37,130 bases of DNA from Kiritimatiellia bacterium (GCA_017648065.1 JAGCJJ010000091.1:1-37130), one strand, 5' to 3'. Positions 1 through 7,931 are shown, counted from the stretch's first letter. Translations and numbers: made by a program. The notes: generated by a model not told the origin, from the sequence alone.

Positions 1-723
1 GCGAGCTTCATCGCGTGTCAATACACCGGATTTAATATCGCGTTCGTAAAATGGTGTAAGAAATCTATCCAGAGTACCAACGCTATCAGGGTCAGCACTA
101 AAACAAACAAAAATTGATAGAACTGCTTCATAGAAGCATTCTGGTTTATAGCGAGGCACTCGCAATAGTGCTGAAGACAAGCGTTCAAGGCGGTGCTTTG
201 CATCTGGGTCTGCTATTGTTTTTGCAAATTCACTGACTTTGTTTGAGCAAAGCTCGCTCCATTCAATCATTGCATCAGCAACAGCATTTAGTCCTCTTAA
301 AAATTCTTGCTCTTGTGGTTCTGTATGCAACTTCAGCGACAAAGTAATTTCTTCCTTTATGCCTTCTATTCCTTTTTCAAGAACCTTAAAATATGAGGCT
401 GTAGCATGCTGCCACTCCATTGTGGAAAGGTTGTCTATTGGCTTTAGATAATACTTGCTAAGTGCTGCAAATGTATTTGCATGACCTCCACGCTTAAAAG
501 CATCTCCTATTACTGAACCATCAAAATTGAAGCGACCTGTAAATGAGCAATACTCATTTATTACTGGCTCTTGCTTTATGATATATTCGCAAAGCCGACT
601 TACATCTTCATTAACATAACAGGGTGACGACTTGTCGTACTGAGAAAAATCAACATTTCTTGGAACGACATGCATTTCCCCTTTCAAGGTCAATTCTGTG
701 AGTTTTTTAATTCTTTCAATCAT
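1..723 (-). CDS. Pyruvate formate-lyase-type glycyl-radical enzyme, N-terminal part (runs off left edge)
   Basis: The minus-strand frame is open from an ATG at 723 to the window edge, giving the first 241 residues with no stop. Residues about 180-241 carry the typical PFL-domain pattern: LLRVPRYKPECFYEAVLSI, then SVGTLDRFLTPFYERDI and SGVLTRDEA, matching the family's 'GrlDq-l-PfYe-D...G.lt.eeA' stretch. Glycyl-radical enzymes do oxygen-sensitive radical chemistry (pyruvate cleavage, diol dehydration, C-N or C-C lyase reactions) after activation by a radical-SAM partner. The active-site Cys and the C-terminal glycine-radical loop lie outside the window, so the substrate class cannot be assigned. 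An AAGG lies about 7 bases before the ATG, and the gene follows the phosphatase gene by 31 bases, so it may share its transcript. Family confidence is high; function is unknown. Confidence 0.8.
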   Translation of the reverse strand, partial: MIERIKKLTELTLKGEMHVVPRNVDFSQYDKSSPCYVNEDVSRLCEYIIKQEPVINEYCSFTGRFNFDGSVIGDAFKRGGHANTFAALSKYYLKPIDNLSTMEWQHATASYFKVLEKGIEGIKEEITLSLKLHTEPQEQEFLRGLNAVADAMIEWSELCSNKVSEFAKTIADPDAKHRLERLSSALLRVPRYKPECFYEAVLSIFVCFSADPDSVGTLDRFLTPFYERDIKSGVLTRDEAR

Positions 724-754
724 TCTAAACCTTGATAAATGTTTTCGGTGGAGC

Positions 755-1516
755 TTATTTTTTGTCGCTATAATAGCTGCTAAGCGCAGTCTTACCAGAT
801 TTGCGAAGCTTTAGACGAGGGCGTGCAGCAACTAGCATTGCCTCAGCCTCTTCAATAGTTTTTGCATAGCCACGCTCTAATAAAAATGCTGCTGTGAAAA
901 ATCCTGTTCGACCATGACCTTGGCCGCAATGTATGTAAATACCACGTTCTGGCAATGTGGCAATAAATTCGCTAAGCTCTTCCTTTGAGCGAATGCTTGC
1001 TTCAAGGATTGGGAAAGATTTGTAACCAGGCAATGAGCGAATGCTCTTTGCTTCTGGAAATTCTGCTGCTAAATCAACAATTGTTGTGCAACGCTCTGGG
1101 AGCTTAGATGCATGACAAAGGCGGCGTCCGATATAAATACTAGGCAGAAGCTCATTATATGCTGGCTCCTTAGTGCAACGTGTAATAAAAAATTGACGTA
1201 TCCATAATGGAATTAAATATGGAACAAATGAAACAATTCCATACCATACTTGAGAGCCATTTTCTTGTTTCCCAAATGCTAATGGGTCGTTTGTTTGATA
1301 TGCACTGCTTAATAATCCTGCTGCAGCTGCACACCAAAGAGATATTATCATTGGAATATAATAAACAAAACCACCCTTCACTACTCCGCGCTGAATTAGA
1401 ACAATTGAGATTAGCATTAATGCAAGGAATAGATATGAGTAACGCGTATAAATATGGCGTGTTGGCTCAAAGCATTGATTACCACTTTTATTTGTTTGAT
1501 TCTGTTCTTCTGTCAT
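755..1516 (-). CDS. Membrane-anchored dual-specificity/tyrosine phosphatase-like protein
   Basis: This 253-residue protein has a Cys-based phosphatase signature HCGQGHGRTG, with nucleophile Cys197 and phosphate-binding Arg203 in the CX5R spacing. Before it come two to three hydrophobic segments (about 26-42, 50-72 and 90-112), so the catalytic domain (about 120-253) is probably tethered to the membrane on the cytoplasmic face. The family removes phosphate from Tyr/Ser/Thr, phosphoinositides or other phosphoesters. Where relatives often have an Asp general acid in a 'PilD' context, this protein has PILEAS (Glu172), so the acid may be replaced or lie elsewhere. It sits 14 bases after the zinc-ribbon bactofilin and is probably cotranscribed with it. 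A lipid phosphatase such as a phosphatidylglycerophosphatase of the PTPMT1 type is an alternative to a protein phosphatase. Confidence 0.8.
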   Translation of the reverse strand: MTEEQNQTNKSGNQCFEPTRHIYTRYSYLFLALMLISIVLIQRGVVKGGFVYYIPMIISLWCAAAAGLLSSAYQTNDPLAFGKQENGSQVWYGIVSFVPYLIPLWIRQFFITRCTKEPAYNELLPSIYIGRRLCHASKLPERCTTIVDLAAEFPEAKSIRSLPGYKSFPILEASIRSKEELSEFIATLPERGIYIHCGQGHGRTGFFTAAFLLERGYAKTIEEAEAMLVAARPRLKLRKSGKTALSSYYSDKK

Positions 1517-1530
1517 GATAAAAACAACGA

Positions 1531-2352
1531 TTATTTTATGATTTTACAAGAGCCTGTAAGTCCTGCACCTAGTTCCATAACTAATGATGGCGCGGAAATA
1601 TCGCCAACGACATTTCCTCCGGCCTTAATTTCAAGGCACTCTGCCACAGAAATTGAACCTTCAATTTTACCCATTACTGTGAGTCGCTTACATTTAAATT
1701 CTGATGTAGCTTTTATTTCTGCACTTTCAGGAATAACCACATGTGTTTGCTCAAGAACTGTTGGACTGATTTTCCCATCGGTTTCAAGGTAAATATACTC
1801 AGATGCAAGTACTGCAGCACATTGGCTTACATCACCACCAATAGTAACAGAGCGTGCATTGATTGTCAAACCTGGTGCAAGCTTAGCCGTAGGTTTGATA
1901 ATCACATCACCAATTGTCTTGATATTTTCTATCTGTTCTCCATCTATCACGATATCATTAACGCAAAGTAATATTTTGCATTTTGGGCAATATGGAACAT
2001 GTAACTTGCCTGTAACAGTGAAGCTATAACCACAATCATAACATGTAACTACTCTCTTTTTAGGAACAATCGTTACACCAATTTGATTTAGAGGAACTGA
2101 TGGTGATGCTGTACTAGTAGATTGAGCAGATACCACAGGGGAAGGCATAGCGCGCAAAGGAGAAGCAGCAACAAGAGGACGAACACCACTACGCACTGCT
2201 GAGGCTTGAGCCTCTACAGTGCCATTAGTCGTGTTTCCCGATATTGCTGGCTTTGGCTTTCCTGGTGTTCCTATCGTGCCCTTAGCTGCGGCACGCTTAA
2301 ACGCTTGCACCTGAGAAAAGCCATCAATTACTTCTACGGTGCGCTTTGCCAT
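1531..2352 (-). CDS. Zinc-ribbon/bactofilin fusion protein
   Basis: This 273-residue protein has three parts. Residues 1-100 are low-complexity Ala/Ser/Pro/Thr-rich and probably disordered. Residues 102-130 form a CxxC...CxxC zinc ribbon (Cys104, 107, 122, 125). Residues 131-273 show the repeating short hydrophobic/Gly pattern of a bactofilin beta-helix (DUF583), including GKIEGSISV and GNVVGDISA. Bactofilins polymerise without nucleotide into cytoskeletal filaments that often sit on the inner membrane and organise cell-wall or polar machinery. The start is supported by an AGGT about 10 bases upstream. It follows a canonical short bactofilin and precedes a membrane phosphatase. The zinc ribbon could mediate protein or nucleic-acid contacts or cap the filament; that is inference. 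Confidence 0.82.
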   Translation of the reverse strand: MAKRTVEVIDGFSQVQAFKRAAAKGTIGTPGKPKPAISGNTTNGTVEAQASAVRSGVRPLVAASPLRAMPSPVVSAQSTSTASPSVPLNQIGVTIVPKKRVVTCYDCGYSFTVTGKLHVPYCPKCKILLCVNDIVIDGEQIENIKTIGDVIIKPTAKLAPGLTINARSVTIGGDVSQCAAVLASEYIYLETDGKISPTVLEQTHVVIPESAEIKATSEFKCKRLTVMGKIEGSISVAECLEIKAGGNVVGDISAPSLVMELGAGLTGSCKIIK

Positions 2353-2430
2353 ATAAATTTACCTACTAATTTCTCAATAGGAAATTATAGAGATATTTTG
2401 AATTGCTACTATAAAAATAGTGCAGATATG

Positions 2431-2456
2431 GCTGAAAGAGAAATACCTCTTTCAGC
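2431..2456 (-). other. Perfect 10-bp hairpin between the two bactofilin genes
   Basis: GCTGAAAGAG and CTCTTTCAGC form a perfect inverted repeat around a 6-base loop in the 132-base gap between the bactofilin stop (2485) and the next start (2352). There is no T-run on the minus strand after the stem, so it is not a standard intrinsic terminator. It could be an attenuator or an mRNA-processing or stabilising stem that sets the ratio of the two bactofilins. Confidence 0.5.
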
Positions 2457-2484
2457 TCATAATCACAACTTCAAAAAATCAGGC

Positions 2485-2862
2485 TTATTTCTTAATTTCA
2501 GGAGTTGGTGTACCTACCTCTGGAACGACGCCAGATGGGTTTACCTCAGAGCGACCGATAAATGTTACACCATCCTCAACAGACAAGCGCTTTGCCTTGA
2601 TATCGCCATGAACACGTGCTGTGCTCTTCATTTCAATGCGATCCTTAGCTGTGATATTACCCTGAACTGTGCCATTGATTGTTACAGACTCTACTGTGAT
2701 ATTGCCATTAACAACAGCTGTCTTACCGATAACTGCAGAACCTGTGCAAACTAGATTACCATCAAGCTTACCATCAAACTGTAGCTGGCTTGAGCACTTT
2801 ACATCACCTGTAATCTCGATATCATCACCGATAATTGACTTAATTACTTTATTCTCTTCCAT
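2485..2862 (-). CDS. Bactofilin (polymer-forming cytoskeletal protein)
   Basis: This 125-residue protein has the length and architecture of a canonical bactofilin. A short N-terminal tail contains SIIGDDIEITGD, a beta-helical core of about 90 residues follows (KLDGNLVCTGSAVIG, GNITVESVTINGTVQGNI, ARVHGDIKAKRLSVEDG), and a Pro-rich C-terminal tail ends the chain. Bactofilins form nucleotide-independent filaments that scaffold cell-shape, cell-wall or pole functions at the membrane. The ATG is preceded by AAGGGA about 8 bases upstream. It is the first gene of the bactofilin-bactofilin-phosphatase cluster, separated from argC by a stem-loop. The call is firm at family level; the specific role is unknown. 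Confidence 0.93.
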   Translation of the reverse strand: MEENKVIKSIIGDDIEITGDVKCSSQLQFDGKLDGNLVCTGSAVIGKTAVVNGNITVESVTINGTVQGNITAKDRIEMKSTARVHGDIKAKRLSVEDGVTFIGRSEVNPSGVVPEVGTPTPEIKK

Positions 2863-2914
2863 TTTCTTATCCCTTTTCTTTTAAGTTTAGTGTTAAATTG
2901 TTTTATAAATTATT

Positions 2915-2946
2915 AGCTATGGCAAGCCTAATAGCCAGCCATAGCT
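2915..2946 (-). terminator. Stem-loop after argC (probable terminator, weak U-tract)
   Basis: AGCTATGGC and GCCATAGCT form a perfect 9-bp stem just after the argC stop codon. The minus-strand downstream sequence (AATAATTTATAAAAC) is AT-rich but not a clean U-run, so termination may be incomplete. The structure also lies upstream of the first bactofilin gene. Confidence 0.45.
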
Positions 2947-2966
2947 TATTTTTCATTCTTCTCGGC

Positions 2967-4025
2967 TTATGGGAAGAATGAAGGATGATCCAAACCAGTT
3001 GTCTCTGGCAAGCCAAAGATTAGATTCATATTCTGCAATGCAGAACCAGCCTGACCCTTTACAAGATTATCAATGTAAGAAACTACACGTAGACGGCGGA
3101 CACGACGATCTACGCTGATAACAAGATTTGTAAAGTTTGTGCCACGTACGTGCATAGAACCAACAGCTGCTGTTGATGGAAGTACGCGAACAAATGGGCT
3201 GTCCTTATAAAATTCCTTATAAATCTCGATTACCTGCTCTTCTGTCATATCCTCACGCAAATCAGCATATAGGCATGACATAATACCACGGCATAGAGGC
3301 ACAACCTGAGAAGTAAATGTTAGCATAATCTTTTCACCAGCTAACTTTGACAACTCGCGCTCAACCTCGCAAACGTGCTGATGACCTGCAAGCTTATATG
3401 CATTCATCATATCATAGCGGTTTGGATAGTGGAAAGTTGCAGCAAGTTTCTTACCTGCTCCACTGATACCAGACTTACAATCGCAAATTACGCTATTTGG
3501 TGTAAATAGCTTTGCATTTGCAGCTGGTGCAAGACCTAGAATACAGCTAATTGCAAAGCAACCTGGATTACCAACAATCTTACGATCAATATTGATATCT
3601 GCACGGTGTAGCTCTGGAGCACCATAAACAGACAAAGGAAGCAAATCTGGAGCAGCATGAACTGGATCCTTGCCAATGCGTGTTGCATACTCAGCATATT
3701 CCTCTGCTGTATTGAAGCGGAAGTCACCACTATAGTCAATAATCTTTGCACCCTTAGCAAGCTCTGCTGCTGCATTATTCATACCTACACGGTCAGGTGT
3801 AGCCATAAATACAACATCTGCTGGCTCCTGAGCACGTGGATCATCTGGAGCTGTTACTTCCATATCACAGAAGCCTGTCAAATGTGGCCAAATCTGTGAA
3901 ATAGGCATACCAACGCTCTCCATAGCTACAAGGCTGGAAATTTTAGCCTCTGGATGCTTTAGTAGCAATTCAATAATACCAATACCGCCATAACCACTGG
4001 CGCCAACAACCTTTACATTTATCAT
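2967..4025 (-). CDS. argC: N-acetyl-gamma-glutamyl-phosphate reductase (ArgC)
   Basis: This enzyme carries out the third step of arginine biosynthesis, NADPH-dependent reduction of N-acetylglutamyl phosphate to the semialdehyde, in the cytosol. The 352-residue protein starts with the nucleotide-binding motif VGASGYGGIGIIELLLKHPE. The active-site motif GNPGCF places the catalytic Cys at 156, and the AGHQHVCEVE segment carries the conserved His (about 217). The central SGISGAG and the C-terminal VVSYIDNLVKGQAGSALQNMN-like end, typical of ArgC, are present, and length is normal. A strong GAGGA lies about 8 bases upstream of the ATG. The next gene upstream is a polyprenyl diphosphate synthase 42 bases away. 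No other arginine genes are in the window except carB, whose product carbamoyl phosphate also feeds arginine synthesis. Confidence 0.96.
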   Translation of the reverse strand: MINVKVVGASGYGGIGIIELLLKHPEAKISSLVAMESVGMPISQIWPHLTGFCDMEVTAPDDPRAQEPADVVFMATPDRVGMNNAAAELAKGAKIIDYSGDFRFNTAEEYAEYATRIGKDPVHAAPDLLPLSVYGAPELHRADINIDRKIVGNPGCFAISCILGLAPAANAKLFTPNSVICDCKSGISGAGKKLAATFHYPNRYDMMNAYKLAGHQHVCEVERELSKLAGEKIMLTFTSQVVPLCRGIMSCLYADLREDMTEEQVIEIYKEFYKDSPFVRVLPSTAAVGSMHVRGTNFTNLVISVDRRVRRLRVVSYIDNLVKGQAGSALQNMNLIFGLPETTGLDHPSFFP

Positions 4026-4067
4026 AATTTTTTCCTCACTTAAAAATAATTATTTTGAAATTGTTCT

Positions 4068-4949
4068 TTATAAAGTGCGCTTTAGTTGTTCTTCAACCAA
4101 AGTGCGTAAATCCTCGCGACTATCCTCTGCCTTTGCATTTGATACCTTTGGCAGCATTGCAAGCAACTCAAGAGCTTCATCAGAAAGTTTTGCAGCAAGA
4201 GCACGTGCTTCTGCCTCGCTCATTATGCGAAGAATGCTTAGCTCTGTTGCCTTTGCAGGATCTTCACCATCAAGAATATCATCAATTACCTGGAAGGCAA
4301 CACCAAGACGAAATGCAAACGCGCGCAAGGTTTCAATTACATCAGCACTTGCACCACCGGCGATTGCACCCATCACAGTTGCACAGATAATCAAATCTGC
4401 TGTTTTGTGGTGATGCACATAATCAACTAGCTCCTTAGAAAATTCGCCATTTGAAAATACATCCTTCCATTGACCACCAACAACACCTGCCGGACCTGCT
4501 GCACGAGCAAATTCCTTTACCTGGGCAAGTCTCTGCTCTACTGTAAGCTCATCACGCAGACACCCTGCCACATATTCGAAGGCAAGAGCCTGCATGCCAT
4601 CACCTGAAAGCACAGCCATATCCTCGCCATACTTTGCATGAACAGTAGGCTGGCCACGGCGTAACAAATCATTATCCATGCATGGCAAATCATCATGTAT
4701 CAATGTGTATGTATGCAAAAGCTCAATTGCAATAGCTGCATTAAGAGCATTCTCCACCTTGCCACCAACTGCCTGGCAAGCTGTGAGGCATAGCACTGGG
4801 CGATAACGCTTACCTCCTGTGCTTGCTGCATAAGCCATAACTTCTACAAGCTTCTCAGGTACTCCGCGCTCACGCTGCAACTCAAATACCTTTGCTATTT
4901 GCTCATCAACAAGCTCACGAAAGTGCGATGTTTTTTTTACAAAATCCAT
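4068..4949 (-). CDS. Polyprenyl diphosphate synthase (farnesyl/geranylgeranyl type)
   Basis: This 293-residue trans-isoprenyl diphosphate synthase condenses isopentenyl diphosphate with allylic diphosphates to make farnesyl- or longer-chain diphosphates for quinones and undecaprenyl carriers. The GGKRYRP motif (45-51), first aspartate-rich motif DDLPCMD (86-92), HHKTADLI (180-187) and second motif DDILD (223-227) are all visible. The first motif has the DDxxxxD spacing of bacterial FPP synthases (IspA type). The segment after DDILD is oddly short: relatives usually have about 18 residues with a GKxxGxD...KxTYP pattern, while this protein goes almost directly to KATELSILR. Chain length cannot be read with certainty. 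No clear Shine-Dalgarno precedes the ATG. The gene lies just upstream of argC on the same strand. Confidence 0.9.
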   Translation of the reverse strand: MDFVKKTSHFRELVDEQIAKVFELQRERGVPEKLVEVMAYAASTGGKRYRPVLCLTACQAVGGKVENALNAAIAIELLHTYTLIHDDLPCMDNDLLRRGQPTVHAKYGEDMAVLSGDGMQALAFEYVAGCLRDELTVEQRLAQVKEFARAAGPAGVVGGQWKDVFSNGEFSKELVDYVHHHKTADLIICATVMGAIAGGASADVIETLRAFAFRLGVAFQVIDDILDGEDPAKATELSILRIMSEAEARALAAKLSDEALELLAMLPKVSNAKAEDSREDLRTLVEEQLKRTL

Positions 4950-4994
4950 AAATTAATTTTTCTTTCAATTACTGGCTTACTATTTTTTGCCCTA

Positions 4995-5627
4995 TTAGCT
5001 TAAAACATGCAGACAATACTGATTTGTGCGCTTCTCTTTACCAATTGTTGTACTCTCACCATGTCCAGGGAAAACTTCATAATCCTCAGGAAGCTGCATA
5101 AGCTTTTTGAGGGATTGTGCCATAGCATTCCAATCACCACCCGGAAAATCTGTTCTACCAATAGAACCAGAGAAAAGTGTATCTCCTGCAAATAGTTTAT
5201 GACCGGCTTCATCAACAAAACAAACACTACCAGGAGAATGTCCTGGTGTGTGAAGCACGCGGAGTGTGCTATCGCCTGATTTAATTTCATCCCCATCTCG
5301 AATTACACCAATCAAGTCCTCTGGATATTTTTGAATCTTCTCATATCCAGGGAAACTATTAAGAGGTGTAAATGCCCATGCAGCATCCTCTGCTGTAATT
5401 TTTACAGGAATTTGATATCGTTCTAAAAGCTCATCGAGTGCAGAAATATGGTCTGCATGACCATGTGAAAACAAAATTGCTACGGGGGATAAATTATTAG
5501 CTTCTAACGTGCTAATAATATCCTCTGCGTCTGCACCTGGATCAATAATAAATACATTATTTGGGTCATCATAAACGAGGTACGTATTGACCTCATAGAG
5601 CCCTGTCAATATAGTTTTAACTTTCAT
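4995..5627 (-). CDS. Metallo-beta-lactamase-fold hydrolase (glyoxalase II-like)
   Basis: I chose the start at 5627 (MKVKTILTGLYEVNTYLV) rather than an upstream ATG at 5675, because family members begin with this strand and the extra 16 residues look like non-coding sequence. The resulting 210-residue protein has the metal-binding motif SHGHADH (His55, His57, Asp59, His60), then His130 (TPGHSPGS), Asp149 (FAGDT) and His189 (PGHG), a full binuclear-metal set. LFSGSIGRTDFPGGD is typical of the small hydroxyacylglutathione-hydrolase-like group of anaerobes and other bacteria. The likely role is cytosolic thioester or related hydrolysis; the true substrate is unknown, and glutathione dependence is not implied. 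It lies 45 bases upstream of the polyprenyl synthase gene on the same strand. Confidence 0.87.
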   Translation of the reverse strand: MKVKTILTGLYEVNTYLVYDDPNNVFIIDPGADAEDIISTLEANNLSPVAILFSHGHADHISALDELLERYQIPVKITAEDAAWAFTPLNSFPGYEKIQKYPEDLIGVIRDGDEIKSGDSTLRVLHTPGHSPGSVCFVDEAGHKLFAGDTLFSGSIGRTDFPGGDWNAMAQSLKKLMQLPEDYEVFPGHGESTTIGKEKRTNQYCLHVLS

Positions 5628-5764
5628 GCCTTTATTATATGATAATAAGCGCAAGAAAGCAATGAATAATACCAATTTCAGGCCGTAAAAACAGCATTCA
5701 CTTTAGGTTTGTATGGAATTAAACTTAGCCCCACTTTAATTGGTATTGTACAATCTTAATTTTG

Positions 5765-6751
5765 TTAGAGACCTGGTGCTACAATCTCGTCTGATACCGC
5801 CTCAGGGAATTCGCTATATTCTTCTGCAATAAATCCATCTATGAAAGCATCCTGCTCCATCTCTGGAGACATAGCAGCATTTTCTTCTACATCAGCTTGA
5901 GATTCTTGTACAACTTCAACCGCATTGCGTAGCTCCTCTTGACGTTGAGCTTCCTCTTCCTTTGCCTTACGTTCCGCTTGCTCTTTCTCTTCTCTGGCAA
6001 TACGTTCCTCTTCAAGCTTACGCTTTCTCTCCTCCATTCTAAGTCTATGCAATTCTCGGAAAGAAATTCGTTCTACGCCATCTGCATCCTTAATAGTTAC
6101 TGCTTCGCGCACCTCATCAGACAAATTTAAGCCATCAATAGCTTTTTCTTCTTTTGTTTTTTTGCTAGGAGTCTGCTCTTTTACAACAACACTATTTGTT
6201 GCGGCAATGCCGGTATCGAAAACATTAAGTACCGACAATCTGCCAGAAGTCGGATGAATAGTAATTTCTTGAGGCTGTCCAGCGGCATAACTCATTGTAA
6301 TATTGGCAATTGCATTAGTAGTTTCCAACAAAATAGAGTTTTCACCAATATCAGTAAGAGTATATCCTAAAATAGATTGTCCCTTAGTCAAATAATATGT
6401 ACGCTTAGAGCTTATCTCAACAATTCCTGCCGCAGGAACGCCCCTATATGTAGTAATCGCTGTAAGCTTAATATTTTTCCCTAATAAATCTGCTTCTTTA
6501 GCTAATTCCTCCTGAAGCTTTATTTGCTCTGGAGTCAGCTCTGGAACATTACTGGTCGTTTCAGCTTTTCGTATTACACTACCAAATGGAGCTCTATCAA
6601 CGATAACATTATAACGCTCAGGCACCAGACCTGCATATATAGTTGTGCCACATAAAAACAAAATTGCACCAAGCCACAATTTTTCCATATTGAACTTGAT
6701 GCAATTATTAGTTTTCATTTTTATGTTTTTGGGTTTTTCCGACTCACACAT
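5765..6751 (-). CDS. Envelope protein with a GspC/PilP-like domain and charged coiled coil
   Basis: The reading frame encodes 328 residues; translation may begin at Met1, Met12 or Met22, and no start has a clear ribosome-binding site. Met22 gives the cleanest signal sequence (EKLWLGAILFLCGTTIYA). The mature N-terminus YNVIVDRAPFG resembles the 'I..RNPF' motif at the start of GspC/PilP-type periplasmic domains. The following beta-rich part (about 93-150) contains YLTKGQSILGYTLTDIGENSILLE, the style of a HR domain that binds secretin. Residues about 225-290 are a Glu/Lys/Arg-rich coiled coil, and the tail is acidic. I infer a role in a type II secretion or type IV pilus envelope complex, perhaps with the ATPases at 18-23 kb. 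Similarity is by eye only; it could be an unrelated envelope protein. Confidence 0.6.
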   Translation of the reverse strand: MCESEKPKNIKMKTNNCIKFNMEKLWLGAILFLCGTTIYAGLVPERYNVIVDRAPFGSVIRKAETTSNVPELTPEQIKLQEELAKEADLLGKNIKLTAITTYRGVPAAGIVEISSKRTYYLTKGQSILGYTLTDIGENSILLETTNAIANITMSYAAGQPQEITIHPTSGRLSVLNVFDTGIAATNSVVVKEQTPSKKTKEEKAIDGLNLSDEVREAVTIKDADGVERISFRELHRLRMEERKRKLEEERIAREEKEQAERKAKEEEAQRQEELRNAVEVVQESQADVEENAAMSPEMEQDAFIDGFIAEEYSEFPEAVSDEIVAPGL

Positions 6752-6783
6752 TTACATATTGGGAATCAGAATACTGTTTCAAA

Positions 6784-7623
6784 CTACTTCACAGAATAAC
6801 GAGTAGCCTTAGTTAAAACCTTCCAAAGCTCCTCTTGTGTAGTTGCCTCAATAGCAGCTTTAGCATTTGATTCTTTAACAAAAGAATCGGTCAAACCTGC
6901 AAGTAGTTTTAGGTAGAATGCACTTACCGCAGTAGGAATAGTTGAGAAAAAGATAATATGAGCCAAACCTTCCTTTGCTCCACCAAAAGGCACACCCTTC
7001 TTACTTACACCAAATGCAAGGGCTAAGCCACCGCCCTCAATACCACGCACGTGAGGGAAAGCAAGTCCATGACCAATACCTGTACCAAAAATTGTTTCAC
7101 GGGCAATTGCTGCCTCAGTAAGTTTATCTGCGTTATCAATAAAGTGAGCTTCCTGCAAGCAATTAGTTAATTCAGCAATAACCTCCTCAGGTGTGCTACC
7201 TTTCAAATCTGGGATCATCAATGCTGGTGAAGAAAAACGTGCAATACCAACTTTACGCTCACCCTCAGAACGCTTAGGGCTATCAGCAACCCACTTTGCT
7301 CCTGTTGGGTCATAAAGAACACGAGCACAGCCTGGGCATGGAGTAAGTGCATTACATTGCTTTACAGACTGAAGTTGAGAAATAGCTAACTTCATACCAC
7401 ACATTGAGCAACAACCATTATTAGTTGGTGCTAGAACGATATGATCCTTTTTATACAAACGAGTATATAATGCGCGAGCCTCTGGAGAAAGAGATTGTGT
7501 CATTGCATCAATATTCTTATTTAATTCTGAAAGATCTGCTGATGCTCCTTTTATAGAACGTTGTTCATCACGAATTAATGTGAGTTCCTGAAGCTGAATT
7601 AGATGGTTAATTATACTACGCAT
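6784..7623 (-). CDS. Zinc-ribbon / PTS EIIA (PtsN-like) fusion protein
   Basis: This 279-residue protein joins two modules. Residues 1-110 have a helical start (IINHLIQLQELTLIRDEQ) and a four-cysteine zinc ribbon with CSMC at 72-75 and CPGC at 96-99, followed by ARVLYDP, as in the C4-type zinc-ribbon family (PF02591-like, CdsZ/Slr-type). Residues about 127-279 form a PTS EIIA type-2 (fructose/nitrogen) domain, with phosphorylatable His191 in GIGHGLAFPH and the typical GVPFGG and HIIFFSTIP segments. EIIA-Ntr domains usually serve as phosphorylation-state sensors rather than transporters. No EI, HPr or EIIBC genes are nearby. It is followed at 32 bases by the GspC-like gene, so the two probably share a transcript. 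Confidence 0.85.
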   Translation of the reverse strand: MRSIINHLIQLQELTLIRDEQRSIKGASADLSELNKNIDAMTQSLSPEARALYTRLYKKDHIVLAPTNNGCCSMCGMKLAISQLQSVKQCNALTPCPGCARVLYDPTGAKWVADSPKRSEGERKVGIARFSSPALMIPDLKGSTPEEVIAELTNCLQEAHFIDNADKLTEAAIARETIFGTGIGHGLAFPHVRGIEGGGLALAFGVSKKGVPFGGAKEGLAHIIFFSTIPTAVSAFYLKLLAGLTDSFVKESNAKAAIEATTQEELWKVLTKATRYSVK

Positions 7624-7802
7624 ATCTTACTAGTTCCTATTGTTAAAAGTATATTGGTATATGGGATATTTTTTGAGATATATTTTCTCTTTTTTTATTT
7701 TATTTGTCAATAATTAATAAAAAAAAATTTAACATAAATATTTCAAAAAGCATTAATGCCATTTTATTTTACATATTGAACATGGTAAAAAGAACAAATT
7801 CA

Positions 7803-7830
7803 TTGACATTATCAACATATATATGATAAA
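7803..7830 (+). promoter_or_regulatory. Probable promoter of the tRNA-Ala/tRNA-Val pair
   Basis: A perfect TTGACA (7803-7808) is followed after 16 bases by GATAAA (7825-7830), within a TGATAAAT context. It lies 26 bases before the tRNA-Ala gene, the position expected for a stable-RNA promoter. Confidence 0.55.
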
Positions 7831-7855
7831 TTAACGCCACTTTTATCGAAGCAAT

Positions 7856-7931
<76 letters not shown>

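Noticed and set aside
239-451. A 70-codon plus-strand frame
   Set aside because: It is antisense to the glycyl-radical enzyme fragment, whose conserved motifs fix the true strand.
2206-2754. A 182-codon plus-strand frame
   Set aside because: It overlaps both bactofilin genes in antisense; the composition (Cys/Tyr/Asn-rich) is non-protein-like and no ribosome site is seen.
5668-5747. AATACCAATT / AATTGGTATT inverted repeat with a 60-base spacing
   Set aside because: The arms are AT-rich and far apart and no terminator or mobile-element context exists; probably chance.
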